Shown here: positions 52,027 to 63,274 of the stretch, one piece after another
Numbering within the stretch: position 1 is the first letter of the stretch
How the letters are laid out: each line of letters begins with the position of its first letter
Source: Agapetus fuscipes
Lineage: Eukaryota; Arthropoda; Insecta; Trichoptera; Glossosomatidae
NCBI GenBank assembly: GCA_951799405.1
Contig: OX637341.1
Coordinates: 18,529,659 to 18,593,658 of the forward strand
Direction of reading: 5' to 3'
Length of the DNA stretch: 64,000 nucleotides
Notes under the pieces: generated by a model
The model's database searches: none
The model's input: the letters and a program-made list of their open reading frames with translations, nothing else
Told to the model about the DNA's origin: nothing
Program-made: the position numbers and the translations under genes

Positions 52027-52232
52027 GGTAGTAGTGTTGTAATATTATTGATGGTGCAGTATTGTCATGGACATTTCACCCCTTTGCCTGATGGAATGGT
52101 GGAAATTCCTGAACGCTTTGTGCACTGCGGGAACACAAACGTTTGACTGGTGAAATACGGAAATTCGATCAATTATATTGAACCAGACTAAATTGTATTT
52201 TAAACTGTAATTGAATTTTCAATTATGGTTTT

Positions 52233-52402
52233 TTGAACTTTTTAAAGTTAGCGTTTTCACACAGTGAAAAATCATTTTTAAATTAAAATTAAAATATTCT
52301 TTCAAAAACGTAGTTAAATTTTTACAATAATTAATTGTATTGGCATCGAGTAGGTACTATTGATAATGACCTGAAACTTGAAGGTCGAAAGTACTTAGTT
52401 AA
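52233..52402 (+). repeat. Penelope-like terminal-repeat remnant
   Basis: AACTTTTTAAAG and TTCACACAGTGAAAA match the left end of the element at 9180, and the hammerhead-like segment matches its terminal repeat. The coding part is missing. Confidence 0.65.
52356..52399 (+). ncRNA. Hammerhead-like motif with covarying stem II
   Basis: Core TTGATAA (52360-52366), extra T, stem II GACCT/AGGTC (52368-52372 with 52382-52386), GAAA (52387-52390), AGTACT stem III, stem I ACT/AGT. Compared with 9983-10022 both stem II strands changed together, and the U3/A8 core variant is kept. Confidence 0.5.
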
Positions 52403-52404
52403 GA

Positions 52405-54300
52405 TTAGATTAGATTTATATATATATATACAAGGATAATTTATTCATAATAAAAGAGCGCCGTTTATGTGTGTGTGTCACACCTCAAGGGCCCTCTCAA
52501 ATCACGGATAAGACTTTTTGTAAAGATGCGTCTTTAGTGCTCCTTTAAAGACACCAACAGTTTCTGCTTTCCTCACATTAGGTGGTAGTCTGTTCCACTC
52601 CATTTGGCCCGCAAACCGGAAAGCACGGTCCCCAAAATTAGTGCGTGTCTGACGTGACGGCTGGACTAAGTCAACCACCCCACACTCCGCAGATCTGAGA
52701 GTTTGGCGTCTCAAATCTATCTCAACACGTGAGAACATGTCAGACAAGTATGAAGGAGCCATACGATTGACAGCTTTGTAAACCATCAGACAAACACGGT
52801 AGACCACCCTCTCCGGAAAACGAAGCCAATGCAGTTTTTTCAACAATGGAGTAATATGGTTAAATTTAGACATCCCGAATATGAGTCTTGCTGCAGAGTT
52901 CAGCACAGATTGAAGCCAGCTGAACTGTTTTTTCGGCTGACCTATATACAGCGTTGAGCAATAGTCAACCCGAGACATCACAAAAGCGTTAACCAGGGTT
53001 TTGACCGCCCCTGATGGTAAGCATCTCCTGATTGCCTTTATCTGGCGAAGTTCAAAAAACGAGGAGGATACCGTGTTATTCAACTGTTCTCCCATTGTGA
53101 GGTTCCGATCCAGTGTGACTCCTAGAAGTCTTACTGAATCCGACGGCTGAATCAGCTGTCCCCCAATGGAGAGTGGTGCGCGTGTTGTCAGGAGATGATC
53201 ACGCCTGAACGTAGCCGCCCACATAATTTCCGTCTTACCCATGTTAAGGATCAGGCCATTGTTTGTCATCCATTCACCGATCTCCGCAATGCAAGCTGCC
53301 ACCCTGTTACTGAGAGCTCCTGCCATGTGTGGTCGACACTGAGAGTAAATCTGCCAGTCATCTGCATATGCATGTGTAGTTAGGCTCCATTTCTCGACTA
53401 TGCTCTCAATGTCGGCCGTGTATAAAATGAACAGGAACGGTCCCAGCACAGACCCCTGCGGCACCCCGGAGATCAGCGAATAGGAAGGTGAGACACAGTC
53501 ACAAGTACGCACAACCTGCTTGCGATCCACCAAATAGGAGGTGAACCACGCCAGAGCCTTATCTCTCAAGCCGTACGCATCCTCCAACCTCTTTATCAAG
53601 ATATCATGACATACGGTGTCAAAAGCCGCACTCATGTCCAGAAGAGCTAGGAGCGCAAGATTCCCGCAATCCACTGCCGATATCAGATCTGAGACTACGG
53701 TCAACAAACCTGTTTCAGTTGAATGATATTTCCTATAGGCTGATTGCCTTCTCAGCATCAGGTTGTTATCACTCAGATAAGATACCAGCCGGTTAGAGAC
53801 AATACGCTCCAGCACCTTGACAAAAACGGCAAATTTGACACCGGCCTGAAATTGGAGGGATCATTAGGATCGAGATTTGGTTTCTTTAATATCGGCGTTA
53901 TCTGCGCTTCCTTCAAAAAAGAGGGAACAGTGGATTCCACAAGGCATCCATTAATAAGCCTTACAATAAATGGAGCCACTTGTAAGATGCACTCTTTTAG
54001 TACCCACGCTGGCACAGGATCAAGATCACACTGCTTATTTGGTGATCCCGTTACGACTCACGTTACCTCCTCAATAGAGGTCAGCTCAAGTATTCCAAGT
54101 TGCGAGTTGCACATAGATTCAGGAGAACCTGGACCAATCTCCAGAGGAGAGTCTCTACGTGGTATTTTATCCTGAAAGTATGCCGCGAACTCATCAGCAG
54201 TCGACATTGAACCCGTACCAGCCCGAGCACTACCAGACACGTTCTCCAGAAATCTTCGTAAACGCTGTGGACATTTTTTCCTAGCTATCATTTGTGCTAT
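52405..54300 (-). mobile_element. LINE E, CR1/L2-type, LINE B relative, 5'-truncated
   Basis: Minus strand: end of endonuclease-RT linker to reverse transcriptase, with the LINE B-like 3' block (GAGGGCCCTTGAGGTGTGAC, then ACACACACATAAACGGCGCTC) at 52450-52498. It lies next to the Penelope remnant. Confidence 0.85.
52502..54291 (-). pseudogene. LINE E reverse transcriptase with a stop and a frameshift
   Basis: Segments: SGSARAGTGSMSTADEFAAY, an in-frame TGA at about 54055, then PAWVLKECILQVAPFIVRLI and NFRPVSNLPFLS, a one-base deletion near 53818-53822 relative to LINE B, then the rest of the reverse transcriptase: LDMSAAFDTVCHDIL, GVPQGSVLGPFLFILYTADI, catalytic HAYADDWQIY, and FGDRAFRFAGQMEWNRLPPN. 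Very similar to LINE B, so the two come from one family. Confidence 0.9.
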
Positions 54301-55009
54301 TTTTTTTTTAATAAAGTCTTCATTGGACCTAGAATATAATATTTACCTCGGGATTTTCCTTGCATGGGATTATCCTAAACGGTGCACCCTTCACGTCACA
54401 TTAACTAAAGACTAAAGGAATTAGTTAGGGGACTAAGAGCCTAATGCAAGGCCGCCGACTCATATAGAAACCGATTACGGTGTTGAATGCGGATAAACTG
54501 CATTCAATTCGAGTGCACAATGCACTACATTGAGATTATGTAACTCTGTATCGAACACGCACACTTCTTCTTTTTCTTATTTCACGACCATTGCTATTGA
54601 ATACCAGCGATTATCATGTTTTTTTAGTAAATATTGCCATTTAGTTAGTGTCAAGGTTATAATTACTTCACAGTTATGTTATGAACTTTTCGGATATTAG
54701 AAAAACTGTTATGTGAGAGCTTGCATAATTATCGACGTTTTACAACGTCTTCAGGAGGCACCCTCTCTGCACGACGACTGAGGATTAACGTGAATTATAT
54801 ATGTTGTCTTATAGCGGTTCATCTCATAAACGAAAAGTCCTTTTAATTAACTGTGAAGTAATTATAATTGTAAATTGCCATTCAGACTTTTTTTGAGTTA
54901 CTTTTAAAATTTGTAATCACGTGGTTTCTCGTAAAAATCTTTATTAAACCTTTACTACAATATTTATTTTATTCGTCAAATGACCAAGACCTACATCACA
55001 AATGAGACA
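54301..55009. other. Spacer with a degenerate Penelope-type motif
   Basis: No gene. Minus strand 54730-54775 reads CTCCTGAAGACGTTGTAAAA, a hammerhead relative that has lost GAAA and most of stem II. Confidence 0.4.
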
Positions 55010-55145
55010 CTATAAATAGGTGTTCTTCAATGTTTCATTTAAAATGCAAAGACATTCTGCATTCATCACTCTGGATGGCAGTCTATTGCATAGCTAAGTG
55101 CTTCAGAAAGCACGGTCCTTAAAATTAGTGCGTAGTTGCCAGAAA
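55010..55145 (-). pseudogene. Decayed LINE B/E 3' fragment
   Basis: CACTCTGGATGGCAGTCTAT and AAAGCACGGTCCTTAAAATT line up with the C-terminal coding sequence of LINES B and E. Confidence 0.65.
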
Positions 55146-56578
55146 AGCTGTATAAACCTGACAACAAAACATCCCATGTGGTTAAACATCGTACAAATCG
55201 CCTTCGGAGACAATTTGTCAAATCCATGCATTGCCAGTTATTACTGATTAATTATAATTTAAAACAAAAACGGTTCGGTCAATAGAAGATTGAGGTAATA
55301 TACGCAGAGCAGGTTATTTTGAATGATAGGTGATCCAGGATGTCCGAGCGAAATGTAGAGAGACCACAGCTAAAATGACTGGATGATATTGTCATATAAA
55401 TAGCAAATGCATATAAATATTTAGGTAGTCAGATAAACCATTTGTAGCTGATGGAAATTGTATATAAGTAGGATTAATTATTATGAGTACCTAGGGTAAA
55501 GAGATATTATAAGGAAATAACTAAAAATCATCATACTTATGTCCTCGAAGCTTTTGGAAGACCGTTCGAGAAGGTTCCAGAAAAATTGACCTCTAGCAAC
55601 TTCTATCACTGGAGTATAGAAAAGCCGCGAGCGGCTTGCAGGCGTCAGTCATCATACGACACTCTACTTCTAAACACAAAATACAGTATAAGTGAACCTA
55701 AACCATCTGTAAAATAAATAATTGTGAATGTTTTAAAAAAAAAAAATATAACTGTAAAAATAAACCTAAGTTAATTTGCAAAATATTTGAACCCGAATTG
55801 CATGTAACAATATTCAGGGGACTGGAGATAGATTGTTCTTGTAAAAAAGAAAGCATCATAATTTATTTGAAATAAAAGCCTTTTGAATATCATATCGATT
55901 TCTAACCTTGACATTTTTGGTTTGGTTAAGCCAACTGACGTAATTTTAATAACCTCAGGTAGCTTACGTGTTCACGCAATTTCCCGAAATTTCACATGAA
56001 TTCACACAAAATTACACAAATTTACACAAAGCCGCATAAATCGTGTGAAATCAGAATCGTGTTAATCTAATGATCATCACACAAAGGTAGATGAGTTATA
56101 TTCCATCTAACATTTAGATTTCGTTTATATCAACCGCGCTAATTCTACAATTCAAATTCAAATTGGATATCAATTTGAATTTGAATCAAATATCAATTTG
56201 AGTCGTATTGTATCAAATGCGGTTATCTAGTGCTATTTTCTAAAATGTGGTTAATGCATACAAATTAATCTAAGGTGTTTTTTTTATATTTTCATATTCT
56301 ACTGAAATTAGTTTACAAAAATCATAGATTGATGCTTTTGATTTTATACAATCCATTATATTATCTAAGTTTCTCATTATTTAGAGACATTTATAATTAC
56401 TGTTGTCATTGAAAAGGTAACCTTGGACTTTGAATTTATGTATTTTTCCTTGTAAAATTGTCAGCCTTATCCCTATCAATACATCAAGTCTTTAAAATAT
56501 ACTAAACAAATACTTTGAAAGCAAAGAGTGGTAAAAAAAAATGCTTACGAGCATAATAAACAAAATATCTAAACCACG
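55146..56578. other. Long spacer, nothing recognised
   Basis: No gene on either strand. ATTCACAC/TTACACAAA words at 55990-56040 and a repeated CAATTTGAATTTGAAT theme near 56150-56200 are the only local structure. Confidence 0.4.
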
Positions 56579-56583
56579 CCCCT

Positions 56584-57167
56584 TGGGGAGGCAAGTTGTA
56601 AATTTTGCCCCTCAGGGAGTATATATATAAAATACAAAAAAAGCAAAGTGGAGAAACTGTAACGTATTCTCCAAATGAGGGATATGAAAATTCTAGAACT
56701 ACTGCCTAGATATTTTCTCCCTCGAACAAACCGACCTTCAGTAGGTGGCTTTCAATTTTGGACGACTTCCCGTACCAAAGAAGCGAAAATCAAAAGGACC
56801 ACACTCACCTCAAATTGTGCTCTGGTCCAAGATGATGCTCGTTTCTCAGGATCCTATGGAGATGAGCCTTGTTCACGAACTGCCACACTTGCAAGTTATA
56901 GGTAAAACAAATCCCACTCACTCACAGATTTTTTAACGGTAAATTTCAAATCGCTCGCGAGACATATCAAAACGTGTCTACTCGCGAACACGACAGAAGC
57001 GGAAGTCCTCAAATCTTGAGATTTCACGTTGGATGTCAAAAAAGTTCATACCGACATCTTGCGATTTTTATCCGCACTTTTTTCAGATTGTGAAAGTCCA
57101 ACATGAAATTCGCTTCTTAGACTATTAATTAAAATTAAAAATAGATGACGCTATTCATGCGTCACCA
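56584..57167 (-). repeat. BEL/Pao 3' LTR
   Basis: 584 bp, TGGTGACGC...CTCCCCA on the minus strand. A TGACGC/GCGTCA inverted repeat lies at its 5' edge and a TATATATA word near the other edge. Short frames inside it are not genes. Confidence 0.96.
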
Positions 57168-57180
57168 TACACCCCCCTTT
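57168..57180 (-). other. BEL/Pao polypurine tract
   Basis: Minus strand AAAGGGGGGTGTA abuts the 3' LTR. Confidence 0.75.
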
Positions 57181-57514
57181 GCAAAGACTTAAAGTTAAAA
57201 GCTTTGCAACACAAACCAGATATTCAAAGAAACCATGTCGATTTTTACAAACAATATTCGAGAAATGATACATAGGTATAATTACAATCAATGTTTGAAA
57301 ATCTTAAACTAGAGAAACTTAATATAATTAATATAATAAGTATGCCTACAAGTAAGCAGGTTAGACACAAAAATACTTAAGCCAATATAATAAGCTAGAT
57401 TTAACATGTTCTAACAGATAAGCTTAGTAGTAAAGCATAAGATTAATTCTAAACATGGTAAATATGTACAATGGTAGAGATCTACTAACTCAGTAGACGA
57501 AATTAAATAGTAAT
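57181..57514 (-). other. BEL/Pao 3' untranslated region
   Basis: AT-rich, no frame of note, and no env. Confidence 0.6.
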
Positions 57515-60500
57515 CTATTGTGTCGGCAATGGGTAGAGTTTGACGACCGGACGTTTGTAAAAACCTTGCTCAGTCTTTACTGTGGCTACTCGAATCACGC
57601 CATCATCCCCAGGGAAAACCTTGGTGATGATTCCCAGAGGCCAGGACAAAGGAGGAGCGTCCTCTTGCCCAATCAGTACAACAGTCCCTACCTGAATTGC
57701 ATTAACATCGGTTTGCCATTTTTGTCTGACCTGCAAAGTGTGCAGGTATTCTACCTTCCATCGCTTCCAGTAAGATGACACGATTTGATCCAGGAGATTT
57801 TTACGCTGAGTAAGATTAACTGGTGTGTCAGGTAGCTCAGAAGCAGGCAGATGTTTTAAGGGAGTGGACATCAAGAAATGCGCAGGAGTTATAACGTCAG
57901 GGTGAGGATCAGAACTGATGACACTTAGTGGTCTAGAATTCATGATACTCTCGATTTGAGTCAACACCGTTTGCATCTCCTCATATGTGAGCAACTGATT
58001 CCCTATCACTCGATACAGATGAGTTTTCAAACTCTTAATATTTGATTCCCATAAAGCTCCGAAGTGAGGAGCTCGAGGGGGAATCATTTTCCACTCTATT
58101 TTATACGCCTCAAGTTCTCGCTTCATTCGGACATTATGCTGTGAATTTTGTAAAAGATTATATATCTCATCTAATTGGGCACGAGCCCCAACAAAATTTG
58201 TGCCGTTGTCCGAATACATAAAGGAAACTGGCCCACGACGAGAGATAAAACGCTTAAATGCAGCTATAAAACAGGCACTCGACAGATCAGTTGCGAGCTC
58301 AATATGCACCGCCTTGGTCACTAGACAAACAAACAGGCAGATATATGCCTTTTGAGCATGTTGTCCACGTCGTCGCGTAAGAAGTATTTTTAAAGGCCCA
58401 GCATAATCTACCCCCGTATGCACAAATGCTTTAGCTTCTGTTATGCGACAGGCAGGCAAGTCCGCCATCTTTGGCGTAGGGTGCGACGGGTTCACTCGGA
58501 AGCAAATATTGCATTTACGAGTTTGTGCTCGTATAACGGTTCTGGCATCCAATATCCAAAACCTTTGTCGTATGATAGACATCAAAAGTCCTGGACCGGT
58601 ATGACAGTTGGATTCGTGAAAATGTTTAATTATTAAGTTCACCACTGAGTCATGTTTCGGAAGTAAAGCTGGGTGTCTAGCTTCAAAGGGTAAATCAGAC
58701 CGTGAAAGCCGACCTCCAACTCGTAACGTACCTTCCTGATCCAGAAAAACCGATAAATTACGCAGTTTTTTCGATGGTAACTTGTTATCTTTTATCAACT
58801 TAATGTCGTCCGAGAAATGAACAGTTTGTATTGTCTGTACTAACTTAACTTCAGCATGGGACATGCATTCAATAAAATGCAACAGTGATATAAATTTATT
58901 TATAAAGCGAAGAATGTAAACTGTAATTCGAATTAATTTTTTCCACGAAGAAGTTCGTTGTGCTAAGTCATATAAAATCATAGAGTCGGCATGTACTACA
59001 ATGGCTGTCAGTACAGTTGCCTGTTCAGGAATTTCTAACGCATCGGACGAGGAGAATCTTTGAATCGGCCATTCATCCGAAGGGCGTTGAAGCCACAGTG
59101 GACCATTCCACCATAAACTATGAGAAATTAATTGAGATAGTAACATACCACGTGAAACACAGTCGCTTGGGTTCTCGTCCCCTGAGATGTGATAAAAGTT
59201 CTGAGGGGGTAAATTCTCCTGACACTGAGCGACTCTATTTCCTACAAAAATTGACCAACGATGTGGAGAAGAGCAAATCCAAGCCAACGCAATCGTTGAA
59301 TCAGAAAAAGCATATACATCAGTTATATGAATCCGATCACGATACATCTCGGTCACAAGTTTTAACATCTTTGACAATAAAACAGCAGCGCACAACTCTA
59401 AACGTGCTAATGTCGTAATCTTGGTGGGAGATACCTTAGATTTTGAGCACAACAACCTGACAGAAATATTTCCATCCATGTCAGTTGTATGTACATATAT
59501 AACACAACCGTAACCATTCAGACTAGCATCACAAAAACCTACTAATAATACTTTGGTTGAGCTAGTCACACCGATGTGCCTAGGAATTTTTAAAGTAGCG
59601 AGCAACGGAAGTTCTTGTGTTATACTCGAAAAACGTCGAATTATAGCATCAGGCGGAGAGTCATCCCAACCGATGTTGGCACGCCATAGCTCTTTGATGA
59701 GAAGCTTTGCAGCCAGTATAACTGGTGCGACTAAGCCCAAAACATCAAACAAACGAGCTACAACTGACAAAATAGATCGCTTCGTGCATTTTTGCTGAGA
59801 GTCATTCGAAGTAAAGAAGAAATTATCCTTAACTGGATCCCAAGACAACCCTAATACTTTTAGAGTTACGCCTTTATCATCATCAAATTTTATGGAACCT
59901 CTATGTGAGTTAGGAAGACTATCTAATAGATAAGATGAATTGCTTGACCATTTTACCAGATCCATGCCACCATACTTGAACAAAGCTACGAGATCTTTTG
60001 CCAGAGAAACAGCCGAAGCCTCATCTGCCACAGACTGAACCAGGTCATCCATATAAAACCTAGCTCCAGCTACTTTGGCGGCTTCCGGAAAATGTTCAGC
60101 CATGTCCGATGCCAACTGACGCACAGATCGCATGGCCAAGAAAGGACTACACTTTAATCCAAATGGAACCCTATTAAATTGAAAGGTTCGAACTTTCTCC
60201 TTTTCAGAAAAACGAAATAATATTCTCAAATATTTGCGGTGGTCAACAAATACACCAACCTGCAAATACATCTGCTGTACATCTGCTGTCATCGCGACAG
60301 GAAACAGCCTAAAATCTAATAAAAGGAGAAACAAATCAGCCTGTAAATTTGGCCCAGAATGTAGTACATCATTGAGTGACAACCCAGTATGCGTTTTCGC
60401 ACTAGCATCTAAAACAATGCGAGGCATAGGTTTGTCTTGACGCACTACAGCGTGGTGAGGAATATAATATCCATGTTCACCAATATCTGACTCTGCCACT

Positions 60501-62707
60501 TCAGAGAGATATCCCTTTTGAATATAGTCATTTATTACCGAATTATAATTCTCCTGCAGACTCGGTAACTGCTTAAACTTTCTTTCTAATAACAAGAAAC
60601 GCCGAAATGCAGTATTTCGTGAGTTGCCCAAATTTTCAGGATCAGCACAAAAGGGTAGAGCAACAGAGTAACGACCTACCTCGTCTTTAGTCACAGAAGA
60701 TACAAAGGAGTTTTCGCACGCCGTCTCATCTGGACTTAAGAACTTTTTCACTGAGATTTCTTCCAACTCCCAGAACTTGTGTAATAATAAATCCGCATCT
60801 TTTACAGCCAATGCAGAAAAAGATTCGTGACAACTGTCTGCAGCTGAAACACTCTTTGGACAATCTCCCATCAATACATAGCCAAAGGACGTCAATAATG
60901 CAGGTGGCGCTTTCGACTTTGACTCTATCATTTTTCCCAAATAAATGAAAGGGAATAATTGTGCACCCAACACAATGTCCACAACTCCAGGGACATTCCA
61001 GGATAAATCAGCCATTGAAATGTCCTTTAAATAAGTCATATCACTGTTATCAATGTACCTAGAAGGTAACTGATCCGTGATCTGATCCACCACTAACGCG
61101 TTAACCTTGTAAGTATTTTGAGGATTGTACCTCGATTGTATTTCAAAATTGACACATCCATGTATCGGTCGTGCAGAAAGACCGATTCCTCTAATTACTG
61201 AATTATTTAGAGGAACAATATGTAAATTCATATTTCTACAACATTCTAATGTTATCAAATGGTTTTGAGAACCATTATCAACAAGACATCTAACTATCAT
61301 CTTATTTTTCTTGCAATTTGACCAGGCAAAAACCTGTGCCGTAGCCAACAGCACCGTGCTCGCATTCACCCGAGCATTTGCACTTAAAGAAACCGAGGGT
61401 ACACCCGACCCTTGCATATCATCACCTGAATGCGACAGCTGATGTCCCTGCTCAGCATTCTTGACTACTCGTCTGGCCTTATTCTCATTGTCGTCAAAAT
61501 GCAGAAGGGTGTGATGTCCCTTATTACAAATTTGACAAGTTCCTGTCTCAGTACAATGAGACCAGTGGGTAACACTCAAACAACGAACGCAACCCCGTTT
61601 TGATTTAATAAATTCATACCTTTCCTTAGGAGAATAGCTCTTAAATTTCACACATTTATGTAATTTATTATGGTCGTTTCGTTTACACAAAACGCAAAAG
61701 AGAGTGTCCCCAGTAGACACTCTACCACTTGCGAGGAACGCACGACCACTCACAGATTTTGTCATATTATTCCTCACGCGTGTATTCGAATGGCAAGCTT
61801 CGGAAACCGACTTCGATTCATTTACGTGCGATCTTTCCAAAATTTTGACCTGTTGTTGAACAAAACTGATAAGATTCTGACAAGAAGGTATTTCGATGTC
61901 TTTCAGCGAAAGCTCGAAGGCCATAACTGTAGACGAATTCAATTTGCGCAAAGCGCAATTAAATAAAAGAAAATCTCCCACATCTGCAATACCTAATTGT
62001 TTTAATGCTGCAATGGAAGCGGCGTACTTCTCAATAAAGCCATCAAGACAGGCAGCCGTGTGATCGGCCTTCTTTAAATCAAGGATATTATTTATGTAAT
62101 ATGTTCCTAGCGCACGTTTATCCTGATATTTTTTAACAAGACTGTCCCAGACCACGTTATAGGTTTCCGCTGACGGTACAATTCCCGAAAATATGCTCGC
62201 TGCCTTTCCCGTCAAGTTGCCTGTTAAATATTGCACTCTTTGGGCGTCTGACAACCCTGTATTTAGATGGACATTTGCCTTAAAGGATTCAAAAAATCGT
62301 GACCAATTTTTTGGATTCCCATCAAACAAAGGAATTTGTATGGGTGGTAATTTTACCTCATATCTAGGCCCACTTTGAGTCGATACATGTGGTGTTTCGG
62401 TTTTTAAAATTCTTTCCCTAACATCCATTATTTTACTATAAAGTTCTTCAAAGGCCATAAGTGATTGATAATTTACCTTTGCCTCTGGGTCTATCTCTAA
62501 AGAAAGTGCATTTATTTGATCTATCAAATCTTCGTACTTTTTAACCCAGCTTCCTGCTTCCTTGGAAGCCGATAAAAAATTACTATTCTCTCTGGATGCA
62601 AAATTAGAAACATTTTTTCCTAGTTTATATAAATTATTTATTCTTTCAAAATAAACCTTTTGTTTCTCTTTCAATATAACCAAAGTTCTTGTTAAAGCAT
62701 CCGCCAT
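57515..62707 (-). CDS. BEL/Pao Gag-Pol polyprotein, 1730 aa
   Basis: One uninterrupted frame. Residues about 130-290: BEL-type Gag (FDGNPKNWSRFFESFKANVH). About 335-400: cysteine/histidine knuckles (CVLCKRNDH, CVRCLSVTHWSHC, CQICNKGHH). About 477: protease motif VDNGSQNHL, with Asn where DSG or DTG is usual. About 770-890: reverse transcriptase, DVQQMYLQV and catalytic FYMDDLV near 885-888. About 1055: RNase H GFCDASLNGYG. About 1360-1400: integrase zinc-binding HFHESNCH and CNIC. DDE residues near 1432, 1499 and 1551. The C-terminus is the BEL-specific tail (LSWPLGIITKVFPGDDG). Gag and Pol share one frame, as in many BEL elements. The ATG at 62707 follows a leader of about 560 bp and is the first in frame. 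Product acts in cytoplasmic particles. Confidence 0.95.
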   Translation of the reverse strand: MADALTRTLVILKEKQKVYFERINNLYKLGKNVSNFASRENSNFLSASKEAGSWVKKYEDLIDQINALSLEIDPEAKVNYQSLMAFEELYSKIMDVRERILKTETPHVSTQSGPRYEVKLPPIQIPLFDGNPKNWSRFFESFKANVHLNTGLSDAQRVQYLTGNLTGKAASIFSGIVPSAETYNVVWDSLVKKYQDKRALGTYYINNILDLKKADHTAACLDGFIEKYAASIAALKQLGIADVGDFLLFNCALRKLNSSTVMAFELSLKDIEIPSCQNLISFVQQQVKILERSHVNESKSVSEACHSNTRVRNNMTKSVSGRAFLASGRVSTGDTLFCVLCKRNDHNKLHKCVKFKSYSPKERYEFIKSKRGCVRCLSVTHWSHCTETGTCQICNKGHHTLLHFDDNENKARRVVKNAEQGHQLSHSGDDMQGSGVPSVSLSANARVNASTVLLATAQVFAWSNCKKNKMIVRCLVDNGSQNHLITLECCRNMNLHIVPLNNSVIRGIGLSARPIHGCVNFEIQSRYNPQNTYKVNALVVDQITDQLPSRYIDNSDMTYLKDISMADLSWNVPGVVDIVLGAQLFPFIYLGKMIESKSKAPPALLTSFGYVLMGDCPKSVSAADSCHESFSALAVKDADLLLHKFWELEEISVKKFLSPDETACENSFVSSVTKDEVGRYSVALPFCADPENLGNSRNTAFRRFLLLERKFKQLPSLQENYNSVINDYIQKGYLSEVAESDIGEHGYYIPHHAVVRQDKPMPRIVLDASAKTHTGLSLNDVLHSGPNLQADLFLLLLDFRLFPVAMTADVQQMYLQVGVFVDHRKYLRILFRFSEKEKVRTFQFNRVPFGLKCSPFLAMRSVRQLASDMAEHFPEAAKVAGARFYMDDLVQSVADEASAVSLAKDLVALFKYGGMDLVKWSSNSSYLLDSLPNSHRGSIKFDDDKGVTLKVLGLSWDPVKDNFFFTSNDSQQKCTKRSILSVVARLFDVLGLVAPVILAAKLLIKELWRANIGWDDSPPDAIIRRFSSITQELPLLATLKIPRHIGVTSSTKVLLVGFCDASLNGYGCVIYVHTTDMDGNISVRLLCSKSKVSPTKITTLARLELCAAVLLSKMLKLVTEMYRDRIHITDVYAFSDSTIALAWICSSPHRWSIFVGNRVAQCQENLPPQNFYHISGDENPSDCVSRGMLLSQLISHSLWWNGPLWLQRPSDEWPIQRFSSSDALEIPEQATVLTAIVVHADSMILYDLAQRTSSWKKLIRITVYILRFINKFISLLHFIECMSHAEVKLVQTIQTVHFSDDIKLIKDNKLPSKKLRNLSVFLDQEGTLRVGGRLSRSDLPFEARHPALLPKHDSVVNLIIKHFHESNCHTGPGLLMSIIRQRFWILDARTVIRAQTRKCNICFRVNPSHPTPKMADLPACRITEAKAFVHTGVDYAGPLKILLTRRRGQHAQKAYICLFVCLVTKAVHIELATDLSSACFIAAFKRFISRRGPVSFMYSDNGTNFVGARAQLDEIYNLLQNSQHNVRMKRELEAYKIEWKMIPPRAPHFGALWESNIKSLKTHLYRVIGNQLLTYEEMQTVLTQIESIMNSRPLSVISSDPHPDVITPAHFLMSTPLKHLPASELPDTPVNLTQRKNLLDQIVSSYWKRWKVEYLHTLQVRQKWQTDVNAIQVGTVVLIGQEDAPPLSWPLGIITKVFPGDDGVIRVATVKTEQGFYKRPVVKLYPLPTQ

Positions 62708-63274
62708 GTTTACTATTTAAAATAAACAATAAAAAATGAAGAAACGGTAACAAATCGAAAAAACCTACTTTCAGTTCTGAAAGAAGAAATCGATTTGCCT
62801 CAAAGTTGAATTTATTTTATGTCAGTATGTATCATAATATTTACTTTCTCCAGATAGTTTATTTACTAATGGAAAAAAAAAACAATAACAAACTTGTAAT
62901 GACATTTATATAAAAATATAAACAAAGGTAGGTAGGCACCTGTAGACAACGCTCAGCTGTATGAATACCTAATCGCTAATGGATAGGTATCATCAGTGTT
63001 TTAATTCCGCAACTAACAAATATATGTACCTACTGTGTATTCAACACTTATTAAAAAATAACTACCTACATACAGCAAAAATATATATAATATGACACTC
63101 GTTAATTTTTGTACACAATATAAATAATGCTAGAATATAGATTCTAATACAAAGGCATATTACATTATGTTCTTAACAATTAACTATCGACACAGTATCC
63201 TTGAATATCCGTTTCATGTCAACCATTCTGGTTTCGATAAGGTTACGAAGGACCAATGGGGTTCGAAGGATCAA
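62708..63274 (-). other. BEL/Pao 5' leader with duplicated primer-site-like sequence
   Basis: Next to the 5' LTR (63236-63274) the minus strand has two similar tracts, TTGATCCTTCGAACC and TTGGTCCTTCGTAACC, each preceded by CCCCA. One is probably the primer-binding site, but I could not match a tRNA with confidence. Confidence 0.45.

Noticed and set aside
54730..54775. A further hammerhead on the minus strand
   Set aside because: The CTGAAGA core is there, but GAAA and a proper stem II are missing, so it is at best a dead relative.
56675..56936. 76- and 63-codon frames, repeated at 63366-63627
   Set aside because: They lie inside the BEL/Pao LTRs on the opposite strand to the element, and are duplicated only because the LTR is.
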